The position numbers and the translations under genes were made by a program. From Bacillus_BD sp050389805 (lineage in GTDB: Bacteria; Bacillota; Bacilli; Bacillales; Cytobacillaceae): a stretch of 64,000 bases of DNA. The notes beneath the pieces are model-generated. The model saw only the letters and a program-made list of their open reading frames with translations. It had not been told where the DNA came from and did no database searches. Shown here one piece after another: positions 1 through 8,892 of this stretch (position 1 is the stretch's first letter; every line of letters starts with the position of its first letter). Where the stretch lies: positions 4,278,001 through 4,342,000 of the forward strand of contig NZ_CP130945.1 in the NCBI RefSeq assembly GCF_050389805.1, in the 5' to 3' direction.

Positions 1-1917
1 TGAATCTTTGGCAACCTCTGTACCGGTGATCCCCATCGCAATTCCAATATCGGCTTGTTTTAAGGCTGGAGCATCGTTGACCCCATCCCCGGTCATCGCG
101 ACGATATTTCCTTTATCTTGCCATGCTTTTACGATACGGATTTTATGCTCCGGTGATACACGGGCGTACACGGATATATCCTTCACTTTTTCCTTTAACT
201 GCTCATCTGTTAGCTTTTCAATTTCAACGCCTTCAACTGCTTCAGAATCTCTTTGTAAAATTCCAATTTGCTTTGCAATCGCAGCAGCGGTAATCTTGTG
301 GTCTCCTGTAATCATGACTGGTTTAATTCCAGCGCTAATACAGTTTTTAACCGCTTCTGCAGATTCTGGTCTTGGTGGGTCTATCATCGCGGTTAAGCCA
401 ACAAAGATTAAATCCTTTTCATCTTCCACATGGATGACTTGACCTTCTGCTACTTCTTTATAAGCAAACGCTAGTAATCGCAGACCTTGCTTTGAAAACT
501 CACTATTGGTATCGGTAATTTTTTTCATATCGTTTTCTGTAATATTAGCGATTCCATTAGCTGTTTCAATTTTAGCTAAACGATTAAGTAAAACATCGGG
601 TGCCCCTTTTGTGATCATGAGGTTACGGTCACCTATTTTATGAACCGTACTCATTAATTTACGATCAGAATCAAATGGAATTTCCCCTAACCGTGGGTAT
701 TCATCCCGGACAACCAATTCGTCTAATTGATATTCTTCTCCTAGGTTCGTAAGGGCAACTTCAGTTGGGTCCCCAATTTCTTTACTATCCATCGTAATTG
801 AATCATTACATAACAACGCCATTAGTAAAAATTTCTTTTCAAGCGGTGTTTCTAAATTTAATTTGTCATGCGGAATCGCACGATTATCGACATACACCTG
901 TTGAACGGTCATTTTATTCATCGTTAACGTTCCAGTTTTGTCAGAACAGATAACCGAGATGCTTCCAAGACTTTCAACCGCATGGAGTTTCCGCATAATC
1001 GCATTTTCTTTAGCCATTTTTTGCGTACCAAAAGCAAGTACAATCGTTACAATCGAACTTAAGGCTTCCGGGATCGCGGCAACGGCTAAGGAAACGGCAA
1101 ACATAAACGAATCCCCAATTGCTCGACCTCTAAAGATATCTAAACCAAAGATCAAAACGGCAATGATAATAATGATAACCGCTAATCGTTTTCCAAAATG
1201 ATCGAGTGTAACTTGTAAAGGAGTCTTCTTCTCTTGCGCATTATCCAATAGGTTTGCGATTTTCCCGATTTCAGTTTCCATCCCAATGCTCGTGACAACG
1301 ACTGTGGCACGACCATAGGTTACAAAGCTTCCGGAGAAAACCATATTTTTTTGATCCCCGAGTGGCACTTCTGAATCTTGAATCGGGTCTAATTCCTTTG
1401 TTACCGCTAAGGATTCACCCGTTAAAGAGCTCTCATTTACTTGCAAACTCGCATTTTCAATAACCCTTCCATCGGCTGGGATAAAGTCCCCTGCATCAAA
1501 AAAGAGAATATCTCCAACAACGACCTCTTTTGAGGGAATTTCAATCTTTTGCCCATTTCGCAGCACTTTAGCTGTCGGAGAGGATAAGGCCTTCAGACTA
1601 TTCAGGGATTGCTCCGCCTTTACGTGCTGGACCGTACCCAAGATGGCATTTAAGATGACGACAACCAATATGACAATGGTACTTTCAATTTCACCTAAAA
1701 ACGCAGACACCAACGCAGCAACAATTAAAATAATGACCAGAAAATCTTTAAATTGTTCAAAAAAGACTTGAACCGTACTTTTCTTTTTACCCTCTGCTAA
1801 TTCGTTATAACCGTACTTTTCTCTTCTTTGGGTTACGTCCGAATCGTTTAATCCTTTTTTCGTTACTCCAAGTGTTTCCAACGTTTCATCTGTGGTTTTT
1901 CGATAAAATTCACTCAT
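1..1917 (-). CDS. P-type cation-transporting ATPase (probable Mn2+/Ca2+ exporter), 3' end cut by window
   Basis: The reading frame is open from an ATG at 1917, preceded by an AAAGGAGAGATCC ribosome site, to base 1, giving 639 residues without a stop. Visible P-type IIA features are the actuator TGES, the PEALSS membrane motif, the phosphorylation motif DKTGTLT (Asp326), KGAPD in the nucleotide domain and TGDGVNDAP in the hinge. The last membrane helices lie beyond the window. The family pumps Ca2+ or Mn2+ out across the cytoplasmic membrane. The Mn2+-type riboswitch just upstream resembles the arrangement known for Lactococcus yoaB, so Mn2+ export is the favoured substrate by inference; Ca2+ cannot be excluded. 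Confidence 0.93.
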   Translation of the reverse strand, partial: MSEFYRKTTDETLETLGVTKKGLNDSDVTQRREKYGYNELAEGKKKSTVQVFFEQFKDFLVIILIVAALVSAFLGEIESTIVILVVVILNAILGTVQHVKAEQSLNSLKALSSPTAKVLRNGQKIEIPSKEVVVGDILFFDAGDFIPADGRVIENASLQVNESSLTGESLAVTKELDPIQDSEVPLGDQKNMVFSGSFVTYGRATVVVTSIGMETEIGKIANLLDNAQEKKTPLQVTLDHFGKRLAVIIIIIAVLIFGLDIFRGRAIGDSFMFAVSLAVAAIPEALSSIVTIVLAFGTQKMAKENAIMRKLHAVESLGSISVICSDKTGTLTMNKMTVQQVYVDNRAIPHDKLNLETPLEKKFLLMALLCNDSITMDSKEIGDPTEVALTNLGEEYQLDELVVRDEYPRLGEIPFDSDRKLMSTVHKIGDRNLMITKGAPDVLLNRLAKIETANGIANITENDMKKITDTNSEFSKQGLRLLAFAYKEVAEGQVIHVEDEKDLIFVGLTAMIDPPRPESAEAVKNCISAGIKPVMITGDHKITAAAIAKQIGILQRDSEAVEGVEIEKLTDEQLKEKVKDISVYARVSPEHKIRIVKAWQDKGNIVAMTGDGVNDAPALKQADIGIAMGITGTEVAKDS

Positions 1918-2049
1918 TCTGGGATCTCTCCTTTCAAAAGAAAACGATTTTCCAAGTGGCTCCTTTTATTATCTTTCATTAAGGGAATCTTTATTAAAAA
2001 TTCGGCTTTGTTCTTTCGGATATAAGATGTGATGAACAAAACCTAAAAT

Positions 2050-2098
2050 AAAAAAGACTCTAATAGCGCAAGGTTTTCACCCTGGTGCTATAGAGTCT
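2050..2098 (-). terminator. Riboswitch-controlled intrinsic terminator
   Basis: On the minus strand GACTCTATAGC pairs with GCTATTAGAGTC and is followed by a run of T. The left arm overlaps the 3' strand of riboswitch P1, giving two mutually exclusive folds. It lies about 130 bp before the ATPase start codon. Confidence 0.88.
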
Positions 2099-2190
2099 CA
2101 CTTAACTAAAGTTAGTTTTTAAAGCCGGGATCTTTCAATCCGAGTGACGACTTTAAACCCTGAATCATCAGGCTAGTTACTCCCTCTACC
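2091..2190 (-). promoter_or_regulatory. yybP-ykoY (manganese) riboswitch aptamer
   Basis: Read on the minus strand the element opens with TAGAGGGAGTA, contains AAAGTCGTCA and CCGGCTTT in the two facing helices and closes with GAGACTCTA; these are the conserved blocks of the yybP-ykoY class. P1 pairs TAGAG (2184-2188) with CTCTA (2091-2095). A plausible -10 TATAAT lies at 2207-2212, which puts the transcript start near 2200; no convincing -35 was seen. The 3' strand of P1 is also the 5' strand of the following terminator, so ligand-stabilised P1 should break the terminator and switch the ATPase gene on. Confidence 0.9.
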
Positions 2191-2234
2191 ATATATTCCC
2201 TTTGTGATTATATTAACATATATTTCAGACTCTT

Positions 2235-2645
2235 TCAACTTTCTTGCAACTTCTCATCCCTTTGAAAAACCCAAAGCCGACTACCAGCAAAGGTGACGAT
2301 TAGACCTCCACTTGTTGCCAAGACTTTACTTATAAATAGCGGCAAGCTATTTATTTCAAAAAAAATGGTTAGCAACACATTTGTAAGCGCAAGAGCTAAA
2401 AGATTGATCATGATGAAACGGAAGATTTCGCTCATTTTTATTTTTTGACTCATCCCAAACGTCCATTTACGATTTAAAAGAAAACTATTGATCATTCCGG
2501 CAGAAAAGGATAAAATTTGTGAGATCATATAAGGAAATCCTATTCCAATAAATAGAAAAAAGGCCACGAAGTCAATCAATGTATTACTTGCCCCTACCGT
2601 ACAAAACCTACTAAATAGTGAGAGTCTTTGGTTGGCTAGACTCAT
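2235..2645 (-). CDS. GtrA family membrane protein
   Basis: This 136-residue protein has four hydrophobic segments and the GtrA pattern: FCTVGASNTLID at the start, NRKWTF in the middle and SRLWVF near the end. GtrA proteins are linked to moving lipid-linked sugars across the membrane or to wall glycosylation. The ATG at 2645 was chosen because AGGAGG lies nine bases before it; an upstream in-frame start would add 19 uncharged-to-basic residues without a ribosome site. No glycosyltransferase is adjacent, so the partner is unknown. It is divergent from the LysR gene. Confidence 0.8.
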   Translation of the reverse strand: MSLANQRLSLFSRFCTVGASNTLIDFVAFFLFIGIGFPYMISQILSFSAGMINSFLLNRKWTFGMSQKIKMSEIFRFIMINLLALALTNVLLTIFFEINSLPLFISKVLATSGGLIVTFAGSRLWVFQRDEKLQES

Positions 2646-2899
2646 ACATATTAGCCTCCTATTCTTAATATGTATCGTTCTCCATTTTCCATTATTACCC
2701 ACATAACAAGCATTATTCTCGTTTTAATATTGTTAAGTATTTCACAAATATATCATAAGTTTTTACATAAACCCTCATCCCATGAACAAAAAAAATGATA
2801 CACTTTTCTTATATAGTAAATTCTAACTATTTTTAACATATATTGATCACTACTGCACAATCTTTACTTTTTTCATCATTATGAAGGGAATTGGTTTGC

Positions 2900-3802
2900 A
2901 TGAACTTGAAACAGCTCCATTACTTCAGTGTACTAGCTAGGCTTGAACATTACACAAAAGCGGCGGCCCAATTATCAATCACCCAACCTAGTCTTAGTCA
3001 CGCCATATCTGAATTGGAAAAAGAATTAGGTACGTTGCTGTTTGAGAAACATGGTCGAAATATTCGTTTAACTAAGTACGGAAGGTTTTTTTTACAATAT
3101 GTCGATCGCGGATTGCATGAAATTGAAAGCGGTGAGAAAAAGCTTAGAGATTTAACATCCCCATCACAAGGAATCATTGAGTTAGCATTTATTTATTCAT
3201 TGGGACCTCATTATATTCCAAACTTGATCCAAGCATTTTCAACGCAAGAGCAGTTTAAGAATGTTTCCTTTACGTTTTCTCAAGGATCGACCCAAGATAT
3301 TATTCAAGGTTTAAAGGAAGGGAAATACGATTTAGCATTCAGCTTACATGCGGAAAATGAACCGGAAATTGAATTTTATCCATTGGTACATCAGGAAATG
3401 GTGCTCATTGTCCCTTATGATCATCCGCTTGCTAATGACGATAGCGTCGACTTAAGGGACACGGTTCAATATCCATATGTACTCTTTAATGAAAAAAATG
3501 ATTTCCGCCACATCATTAATCACCTTTTTGATCATGTGGGGATCATGCCACAAGTTGCTTGTGAAGTGGAAGAGGATAACGCGATGGCCGGGCTTGTTAC
3601 CGTCAATTACGGGATTGCGATCATGCCAAGAATTTTGTCACTCAAACATCTCAATGTGAAGGTTTTACAAATCCAAAATCATGTTCCAGAGCAATATATC
3701 TACATGGCTCGAATGAAGGATCGCTATCTATGCCCTACCACAAACTCTTTCCGTGAATTTGCCATCGAATATAGCCAACAGCCTTTTTTAATGGCTCTTT
3801 AG
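2900..3802 (+). CDS. LysR family transcriptional regulator
   Basis: The 300-residue protein begins with a typical LysR winged helix-turn-helix (residues 1-60: LKQLHYFSVLARLEHYTKAA, then TQPSLSHAI and LGTLLFEKHGR), followed by a periplasmic-binding-like effector domain (about 90-295). The ATG at 2900 is preferred to an in-frame TTG at 2891 because AAGGGA sits ten bases upstream of the ATG and would be too close to the TTG. It is divergent from gtrA and convergent with the DUF3147 pair, so the target and effector cannot be read from context. Confidence 0.88.
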   Translation: MNLKQLHYFSVLARLEHYTKAAAQLSITQPSLSHAISELEKELGTLLFEKHGRNIRLTKYGRFFLQYVDRGLHEIESGEKKLRDLTSPSQGIIELAFIYSLGPHYIPNLIQAFSTQEQFKNVSFTFSQGSTQDIIQGLKEGKYDLAFSLHAENEPEIEFYPLVHQEMVLIVPYDHPLANDDSVDLRDTVQYPYVLFNEKNDFRHIINHLFDHVGIMPQVACEVEEDNAMAGLVTVNYGIAIMPRILSLKHLNVKVLQIQNHVPEQYIYMARMKDRYLCPTTNSFREFAIEYSQQPFLMAL

Positions 3803-3808
3803 AAATAA

Positions 3809-3919
3809 AAAGCGCAAGCTCCCTAGCTTAACCCCGATAATCAAAACTCTCTGACTGCAAGCCTTTTTGCGAAGCTAGAGGAGTAGTTGACCTCGAGGGG
3901 GTAGGTGCTGGAACTAAAT
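3809..3919. repeat. Bacillaceae-type intergenic repeat (single copy here)
   Basis: This non-coding stretch carries AGCGCAAGCT near its left end, GACCTCGAGGGGGTAGGTGC near its right end and an inner inverted pair CTAGCTT (3822-3828) / AAGCTAG (3873-3879). It looks like the imperfect palindromic repeats scattered through Bacillus genomes, recognised from memory. No second full copy was found in this window, so the assignment is tentative. Confidence 0.4.
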
Positions 3920-3960
3920 ATGAATCAAGCTTCAAACCACTATTTTAACGACAAAGCAAA

Positions 3961-3990
3961 AACACCATCCCGGTTAGATGGTGTTTTTTA
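3961..3990. terminator. Bidirectional terminator between lysR-type and DUF3147 genes
   Basis: AACACCATC and GATGGTGTT form a nine-base-pair stem around a seven-base loop, with A and T runs on the two sides, so it can end transcription from both convergent genes. Confidence 0.85.
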
Positions 3991-3992
3991 TT

Positions 3993-4424
3993 TTAAGAAA
4001 CGGATTTTTTCTTACTATGGTTAAGGCTGACTTGTTGTTCTAACACGCCTTTTGTTTGTCGCTGACTCGAAAGGGCGCCAATTTTTTCTCGTACATTGGA
4101 TACAAATATGGAACTTATTAACCAAAGAATTAAACCTAGAATAATACTTAACATCCAGTTACCGGTTATTTTAAGGCTCGTCCAAACCGTGATCACACAA
4201 ATGGCGCAACCAATCATACCATAGACCGAACCTTTTGCTATTTTTGCGGCATGCTGGGAACCTGCGGAAATGCCGACCATTAATACCGCTGTAATCATAA
4301 CCGCGGGAAAAGCAGCAAAAATGCCAGCGAGGATTTCCCAAGGCGATAAAACCGTCACTAAATAACTAATCGCAACAGCACCCCCGCCCAATATAAATCG
4401 AATCAGTAAATCTTTACTATGCAT
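3993..4424 (-). CDS. DUF3147-like membrane protein (copy 2 of tandem pair)
   Basis: A 143-residue protein with four hydrophobic segments. Its start, LLIRFILGGGAVAISYLV, and the block GIFAAFPAVMITAVL match the neighbouring gene at 4493-4849 (IRFVLGGLAVV, GGIFAAFPAVYLAAL), so the two are paralogues in tandem. The tail is longer and basic (residues about 115-143). The family is recognised as DUF3147, of unknown function; two small related membrane proteins side by side suggest a hetero-oligomer, by inference. The terminator at 3961-3990 follows. Confidence 0.7.
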   Translation of the reverse strand: MHSKDLLIRFILGGGAVAISYLVTVLSPWEILAGIFAAFPAVMITAVLMVGISAGSQHAAKIAKGSVYGMIGCAICVITVWTSLKITGNWMLSIILGLILWLISSIFVSNVREKIGALSSQRQTKGVLEQQVSLNHSKKKSVS

Positions 4425-4484
4425 GATCTACACCTTTTCTTATACGGAATTTCCATTAGGATAGGTATTTACCAAAATTTGGAT

Positions 4485-4497
4485 GGTGCCTGTCACC
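4485..4497. repeat. Palindromic repeat family A, copy 1 (core only)
   Basis: GGTGCCTGTCACC, a core variant of the dispersed GGTGCCTGGCACC family. Read on the minus strand it supplies the TGA stop of the upstream DUF3147 gene. Confidence 0.7.
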
Positions 4498-4849
4498 CAA
4501 TAAACGTTACAACGACAAAAGATATGATAAACCAACATCCGAGTGCTTCGGTGAGACCACGTTTCCAACCGAATTTTGGGATGAGGATTCCTGCTATAAT
4601 AGCCATGATGATGTTGATCACCATTCCGACAATGGCTCCTTCTGAAAGGAGAATCGAGTAGGAGATCAGTTCATCTCCGCTAAAATCAAGACTAGCCGTT
4701 AGAAGAGCCGCTAAATAGACAGCTGGAAAAGCAGCAAAGATACCCCCTGCCTTTTCCCCTAACTTCCTCGAAACAATCGTTGCTAGCACAACAGCGAGTC
4801 CACCTAATACGAAACGGATGAATAAGGCACTAATTGAAACCTCAGCCAT
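4493..4849 (-). CDS. DUF3147-like membrane protein (copy 1 of tandem pair)
   Basis: A 118-residue protein of four hydrophobic segments, with the shared block GGIFAAFPAVYLAALLTA and a glycine-rich first helix. It starts at an ATG preceded by AAGGAGGCGG. It lies 68 bp upstream of its paralogue in the same direction and probably in one transcript. The stop codon TGA is part of a family A repeat, so the last codon or two and the stop may have been replaced when the repeat arrived. Function unknown. Confidence 0.7.
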   Translation of the reverse strand: MAEVSISALFIRFVLGGLAVVLATIVSRKLGEKAGGIFAAFPAVYLAALLTASLDFSGDELISYSILLSEGAIVGMVINIIMAIIAGILIPKFGWKRGLTEALGCWFIISFVVVTFIG

Positions 4850-5239
4850 AATCCGCCTCCTTTTAAAGTCTTTATCAAATGTGTATTTTCTAACATGAAC
4901 ATGTATTAATTGTACCGTATTTTGAGGTGAACCCCTGTGAACATTCTATTAACGTTTATGAAGCGCTTACCTTGGTAGAATGGGGGAATTTTAACAATAA
5001 GACGTTCAACCTCTGCATGGAAATGGATAACCTAGAAGGATCCAGTGTAATTTGAAAGGATAATACTAGAAACATGCTCATCTCAATGGCCGGTGGAACG
5101 ATCGGGTATATGATTTTGGTGCAGTTTGTTTTTTGAGACAGAGGGTGAGTCAGGGGGAGAGTCAGAGAGTCAGGTTCCTTGAATCATTTGTTGGGGCAGT
5201 GGACCTGTCCCCTTGTCCCTCTTCAGTCCCTGTTTTCTC
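4850..5239. other. Intergenic stretch with GAGTCA/CCTGTCCC repeat and a 20-codon ORF
   Basis: No full gene. At 5074-5136 a 20-codon plus-strand frame (hydrophobic, ending in ILVQFVF) could be a decayed membrane-protein end; its ribosome site is poor. From about 5141 to 5225 runs a family C repeat: two GAGTCAG-type words on the left and GGACCTGTCCCC on the right. Confidence 0.45.
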
Positions 5240-5352
5240 TTTTAGCTAAAGCCTTGTCCGAACTTGAATCATACCTATGATTACCAGCATATAACTGGGA
5301 CCGCTCAGCCATAAACCTTTTCTATATTGAAGAACAAAGGTCAGAAAAAATA
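5240..5352 (+). pseudogene. Decayed 3' end of the coiled-coil gene found intact at 8893-9627
   Basis: In the frame read from about 5268 the sequence gives HTYDYQHITGTAQP, a TAA, then TFSILKNKGQKK and a TAG. The intact gene ends STYVYQLMTGTDQP-L-TFSMLKNKEKQKK, so this is a diverged copy with one Leu codon turned to a stop. A shifted frame further left still recalls the intact copy. The flanking GTGAGTCAGG repeat is also shared with the intact gene's 3' side. It marks an old partial duplication. Confidence 0.8.
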
Positions 5353-5406
5353 GTGAGTCAGGAGACTTTTCTCCATGACTCAGAATCCTGTTGGTTACCA
5401 AAGTAG

Positions 5407-6393
5407 TTACTTTTTAAATATATATCTAGTTCCTTTGTTATTCGAGGACAACTCACATTTTATCTTTAATATCTCACATGTTTCTTTGATGATTAAAACG
5501 CCTAACCCTATCTGGGGATCCTCCACATTGAATCCTATTCCATTATCCTCTATCACAATCAAGCCATTTTCAATCGTTACATTGAGAGTATTCGCCTTCG
5601 AATGAAGCTGTGTATTCTGAAATACATTATCCAGTATTCTTTCTACCCACAGTTCATTACTGCGCCAAATCAGACTATGATCCTTAACCCTATAGTTAAT
5701 CTCTATATTTTTATTATTAAAGATATACGTCCATTTCTTTATTGCTTTTTCCACTATTTTCCTCATATCAACATTTTCATAAATGATATAGGATTCTTTG
5801 ACGGACTCTAAATCCGCTTGGTTCAATTGATTAACTAACTTCGAAATATATTCAATTTGTTGGTAAAGAGACGAGACTGATTTTTCCTCCAAAACACCGT
5901 TTCTTTGAAGTAAGAATAACTCTAATCTGATGGCTGTTAACGGCGTATTAATATCGTGTGATAATTTATTTAAGTACTCCTTTTTAAAAGTTAACTCGGA
6001 GTTCAACATCAACTCTTTACTAGCTAAACGATCAATTAATATGTTTATGGATTGGGCTAGCCAACCAATCTCATCATTCTTTCTTATGGGTAGCTTTTCA
6101 GGTAACTCATCTTCCAGTGCTATTTTTTTGACGGTTTTATTCATGGCGTTAATTTGCCGCAACACGTGATTAATGGACTTGGCGGAGATTATTATTAATA
6201 AGATCAGTAATCCAAAGAAAACCCCAAAAATACTAGAATAAATAAAAGATTGATTATAAGGTTGCTCTAAGTTAAACACTGTTGATAAGGCTAAATAAAC
6301 TAATAGTAGGATTAAATTGGTCAGTAAATATAAAATGGGCACAAAAAAGACAATTGTCGCTAACAACAAATAATACTTCTTCTTAAGACTCAT
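5407..6393 (-). CDS. Sensor histidine kinase, short-loop type
   Basis: A 328-residue membrane kinase. Two transmembrane helices (about 9-37 and 50-70) leave an outside loop of only about a dozen residues, as in kinases that sense within the membrane or through a partner. HAMP-like linker (70-125), phosphoacceptor His146 in LSHDINTPLTAIR, N box near QNTQLHSKA, and ATP lid IEDNGIGF and GLGVLIIKE. Its ATG overlaps the regulator stop by four bases, so the two are co-translated. No transporter lies beside it, so the signal is unknown. Confidence 0.9.
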   Translation of the reverse strand: MSLKKKYYLLLATIVFFVPILYLLTNLILLLVYLALSTVFNLEQPYNQSFIYSSIFGVFFGLLILLIIISAKSINHVLRQINAMNKTVKKIALEDELPEKLPIRKNDEIGWLAQSINILIDRLASKELMLNSELTFKKEYLNKLSHDINTPLTAIRLELFLLQRNGVLEEKSVSSLYQQIEYISKLVNQLNQADLESVKESYIIYENVDMRKIVEKAIKKWTYIFNNKNIEINYRVKDHSLIWRSNELWVERILDNVFQNTQLHSKANTLNVTIENGLIVIEDNGIGFNVEDPQIGLGVLIIKETCEILKIKCELSSNNKGTRYIFKK

Positions 6394-7061
6394 ACATGAT
6401 TATGGGTATTGAATCTGTACCCTTCTCCATGAACCGTTTGAATAATATTATTATCTTCATCGGAAATCTTCTCTCTAATACTTTTTATATGAACATTTAG
6501 CACACTATTTTTAGAGTACTCTAACGGCCACAAATAATCATATATTTGTTCTCTCGTTAACGTTCTATTTTGATTTTCATATAGATAAAAAAACAATTTC
6601 CTTTCAGTTGCAGTTAATTTTATTTCAGAATGTATGTTTCTTTTGAATACTTTATAATGAACCCCGTCAACAAATATGTTTCGAATCTGGGTGAATAAAC
6701 CATATTTGTTTTTAAGAATCAGGTGTATTCTTGCTAACAATTCTCGGGGGTCAAAGGGCTTTACCAAATAGTCCTCTCCAAGAGAAAGCCCTTTTAATTT
6801 ACTCTCTATATCACTTCTCGCTGTGAGAAATAAAATGGGAAGTGAGTATCCATTCTCCTTTAATTTTTCTGAAATTTCATACCCGTTTTCTCCTGGCAGC
6901 ATGATGTCAATGATTAGTAAATCACAGTATTTAATCTCTTCCAGGACTCTTTGACCATCCGTTAACCAAAGGACATGATAACCTTCCCCTTCTAATATTT
7001 CCTGTAACATGGAACCAATGGGCTGGTCATCCTCGATCAGTAAGATCGTAAATCCATTCAT
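6390..7061 (-). CDS. OmpR/PhoB family response regulator
   Basis: Receiver domain (residues 1-118) with acidic pair ED at 10-11, phosphoacceptor Asp52 in IIDIMLPG, TAR at the switch threonine and KPF near residue 100; then a winged-helix DNA-binding domain ending HGEGYRFN. The ATG at 7061 has AGAGGTG eight bases upstream; a GTG and a TTG just before it are possible. First gene of the pair with the kinase at 5407-6393; it presumably answers the signal sensed by that protein. Confidence 0.92.
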   Translation of the reverse strand: MNGFTILLIEDDQPIGSMLQEILEGEGYHVLWLTDGQRVLEEIKYCDLLIIDIMLPGENGYEISEKLKENGYSLPILFLTARSDIESKLKGLSLGEDYLVKPFDPRELLARIHLILKNKYGLFTQIRNIFVDGVHYKVFKRNIHSEIKLTATERKLFFYLYENQNRTLTREQIYDYLWPLEYSKNSVLNVHIKSIREKISDEDNNIIQTVHGEGYRFNTHNHV

Positions 7062-7221
7062 CACCAAATCACCTCTTTACGAATTCGGTTTTCTGTTGTT
7101 TTAAACATAGAAACCTTCCTACAGTTGTGCCCTTACTCTTAACTCAAAAGTAAGGACACCTATGCACTCTAATATCATCTACGATAACATATTCATTTTC
7201 GAGAAACTTTTACCACAGCAT

Positions 7222-7422
7222 TTAATTATTTTGAAAAATAAGGAACAGTGCAAAAAATACAATGTACAAGATGAAAAGGATCATAATGGGTCTAAGCTTT
7301 ATTTCTTTGATTTTCCTTAAGCCTTTAAAGACTACCTCATTAATAAGCAAAGCTACTGAAGAAACTAAACAAACCATAGAAATGATTAGACTGATTGCTA
7401 CTAATGCATCCACATGAATCAA
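7222..7422 (-). CDS. Small two-helix membrane protein, unknown
   Basis: A 66-residue hydrophobic protein with two predicted membrane helices (about 6-28 and 46-63) joined by a short basic stretch (KGLRKIKEIKLRP). It starts after AAAGGAGTTGATTC. It lies upstream of the response regulator in the same direction with a 160 bp gap, so it may belong to the same regulon. I do not recognise the family. Confidence 0.6.
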   Translation of the reverse strand: MIHVDALVAISLIISMVCLVSSVALLINEVVFKGLRKIKEIKLRPIMILFILYIVFFALFLIFQNN

Positions 7423-7550
7423 CTCCTTTTAGTTAACTTATCTTTATTGTATTTGATAGTTATAAAGATTTTATTAACAATTACCATTAAGATATAAAAT
7501 GTAAAAAGCAATCCATATTATTGTTTGTTATCGAATGTACATTTATAAGG

Positions 7551-7725
7551 TTAATGATTAACGTTATTTCCGTTATAGTAAGCAAGGAATTGACTTGGTG
7601 AAAGTCCTCTTTCGTTTAAATACATGAATAAAGCTCGAGTCGCTTTGATAACCAACCTCAATACTATTAAGAGTCTCCGTTAAAAGGGGGTCCTTGGCTT
7701 CATTTCCAATTTTTTTATTATTCAT
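7551..7725 (-). pseudogene. Remnant of an AraC-family regulator C-terminus
   Basis: From the ATG at 7725 the frame reads to VGYQSDSSFIHVFKRKR, the last helix-turn-helix of an AraC protein. The continuation GLSPSQFLAYYNGNNV is one frame over and ends at a TAA at 7551-7553. One frameshift and loss of the rest of the gene make it a relic. The sequence between it and the RDD gene (7726-7997) shows nothing clear beyond a weak inverted pair around 7870-7895. Confidence 0.75.
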
Positions 7726-7997
7726 GAGCTCATCCCTAATGCATTTAGTGTAATAGAAAAGAGATGAGAAACTCTTCCTCTTACTTCCTTTCTAATTCGT
7801 TTAATAAAGCAATCAAAAGCACTTTTAGGTTAGTTTGTATTCCACAATCTGTCCTTTAAATAAAAATTGAGCGCTTAGCTTTATTTAAGATAGCGCCCTG
7901 TAATAAAAGTTCGTATAACTATTAATCTTACTAACTAGCTACATATCCAATAGAGAGCTCAATAGGAATGTAAACGATTATAGAAATTGTTTGTTGT

Positions 7998-8510
7998 TTA
8001 ACTCTTAACAACATATGTTTTCGACAAAATATCATAAAGAGATTGTTTCTTTTTCGTAAAAATGGAGGTCAATATATATGCAAATATAAGTGCATAGATG
8101 AGTCCACCCATCAGATAGTAAGTGAAAGGAATTTCAGCAACTCCTATATAAATCAGCCGATAAACAAGGAAATGTGACAACTCCCAAGGTAAAAACTTTA
8201 GGATCGTTCGAAAAGTTGAATGTAGTAGTGTTAGTGTTTCTCCGTTTTTTCCAACCACTCGTATACCCATTTTCCATTTTCCGAAGGACTGTCCACCAAT
8301 TTTTGAATCGCTAATAATATAATAGAGCGATACAGGGAACGTTACCATTAAAAAACCTGTAAACTGAGCTACTATCAGTGAGCCGTTGAAAAACTCCTGT
8401 AATGAGGGAAATAGAAATACGTTGAAGATAAAGAGAAGGACCAAATATAAAAGAATAATGATGTAATCAATCATGAAGGCTTTAAAACGAATTAAAAATG
8501 AAGCATTCAT
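7998..8510 (-). CDS. RDD family membrane protein
   Basis: A 170-residue protein with the RDD signatures: the charged helix FKAFMIDYII at the start, SFGKWKMGIRVV in the middle and FRTILKFLPW, ending LYDILSKTYVV. Four hydrophobic segments. The ATG at 8510 follows AGAGGT by seven bases; a start six codons upstream lacks a site. RDD proteins are widespread small membrane proteins, some proposed as ion or Na+/H+ transporters, but the role here is open. Confidence 0.8.
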   Translation of the reverse strand: MNASFLIRFKAFMIDYIIILLYLVLLFIFNVFLFPSLQEFFNGSLIVAQFTGFLMVTFPVSLYYIISDSKIGGQSFGKWKMGIRVVGKNGETLTLLHSTFRTILKFLPWELSHFLVYRLIYIGVAEIPFTYYLMGGLIYALIFAYILTSIFTKKKQSLYDILSKTYVVKS

Positions 8511-8892
8511 TAACATTACCTCTTTCATTTGTAATTAAGCTAAACGGATTTTCCAAGCAACTCTTAAAATAAAGGGATTTTTACAAGTTTGTTGTACATT
8601 CAAATTTCCTTCTTAATATTTCTTACAGCATAATTCATACCTGCATTATGCACATATAAGAGGAACCGATTTCTTCTGCTTCAAACACTGTTAGACTTTC
8701 ACCAAGTTCTTCTCCAAACCTTCTCGGATATCCTCTTTTTAAATTCTTCTATTCTAACAAAATCAAATGAGATCCCTTTAACTATGATCCACCTCAACTT
8801 CACCCCTTTTACAATCAGCCCATTTTAAGAATGGTAAATGGAACTGTCCCCTTTCATGCATAGGATATTAATAAACGAGAGGAGGGCTGCGA
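8511..8892. other. Intergenic stretch, possibly decayed coding DNA
   Basis: No intact gene. On the minus strand a frame from about 8745 to 8635 (RGYPRRFGEELGESLTVF and onward to a TGA) is protein-like but has no start or ribosome site, and the preceding residues read on in another frame, so it may be a frameshifted relic. A family C fragment, GGAACTGTCCCC, lies at 8839-8850. Confidence 0.35.
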
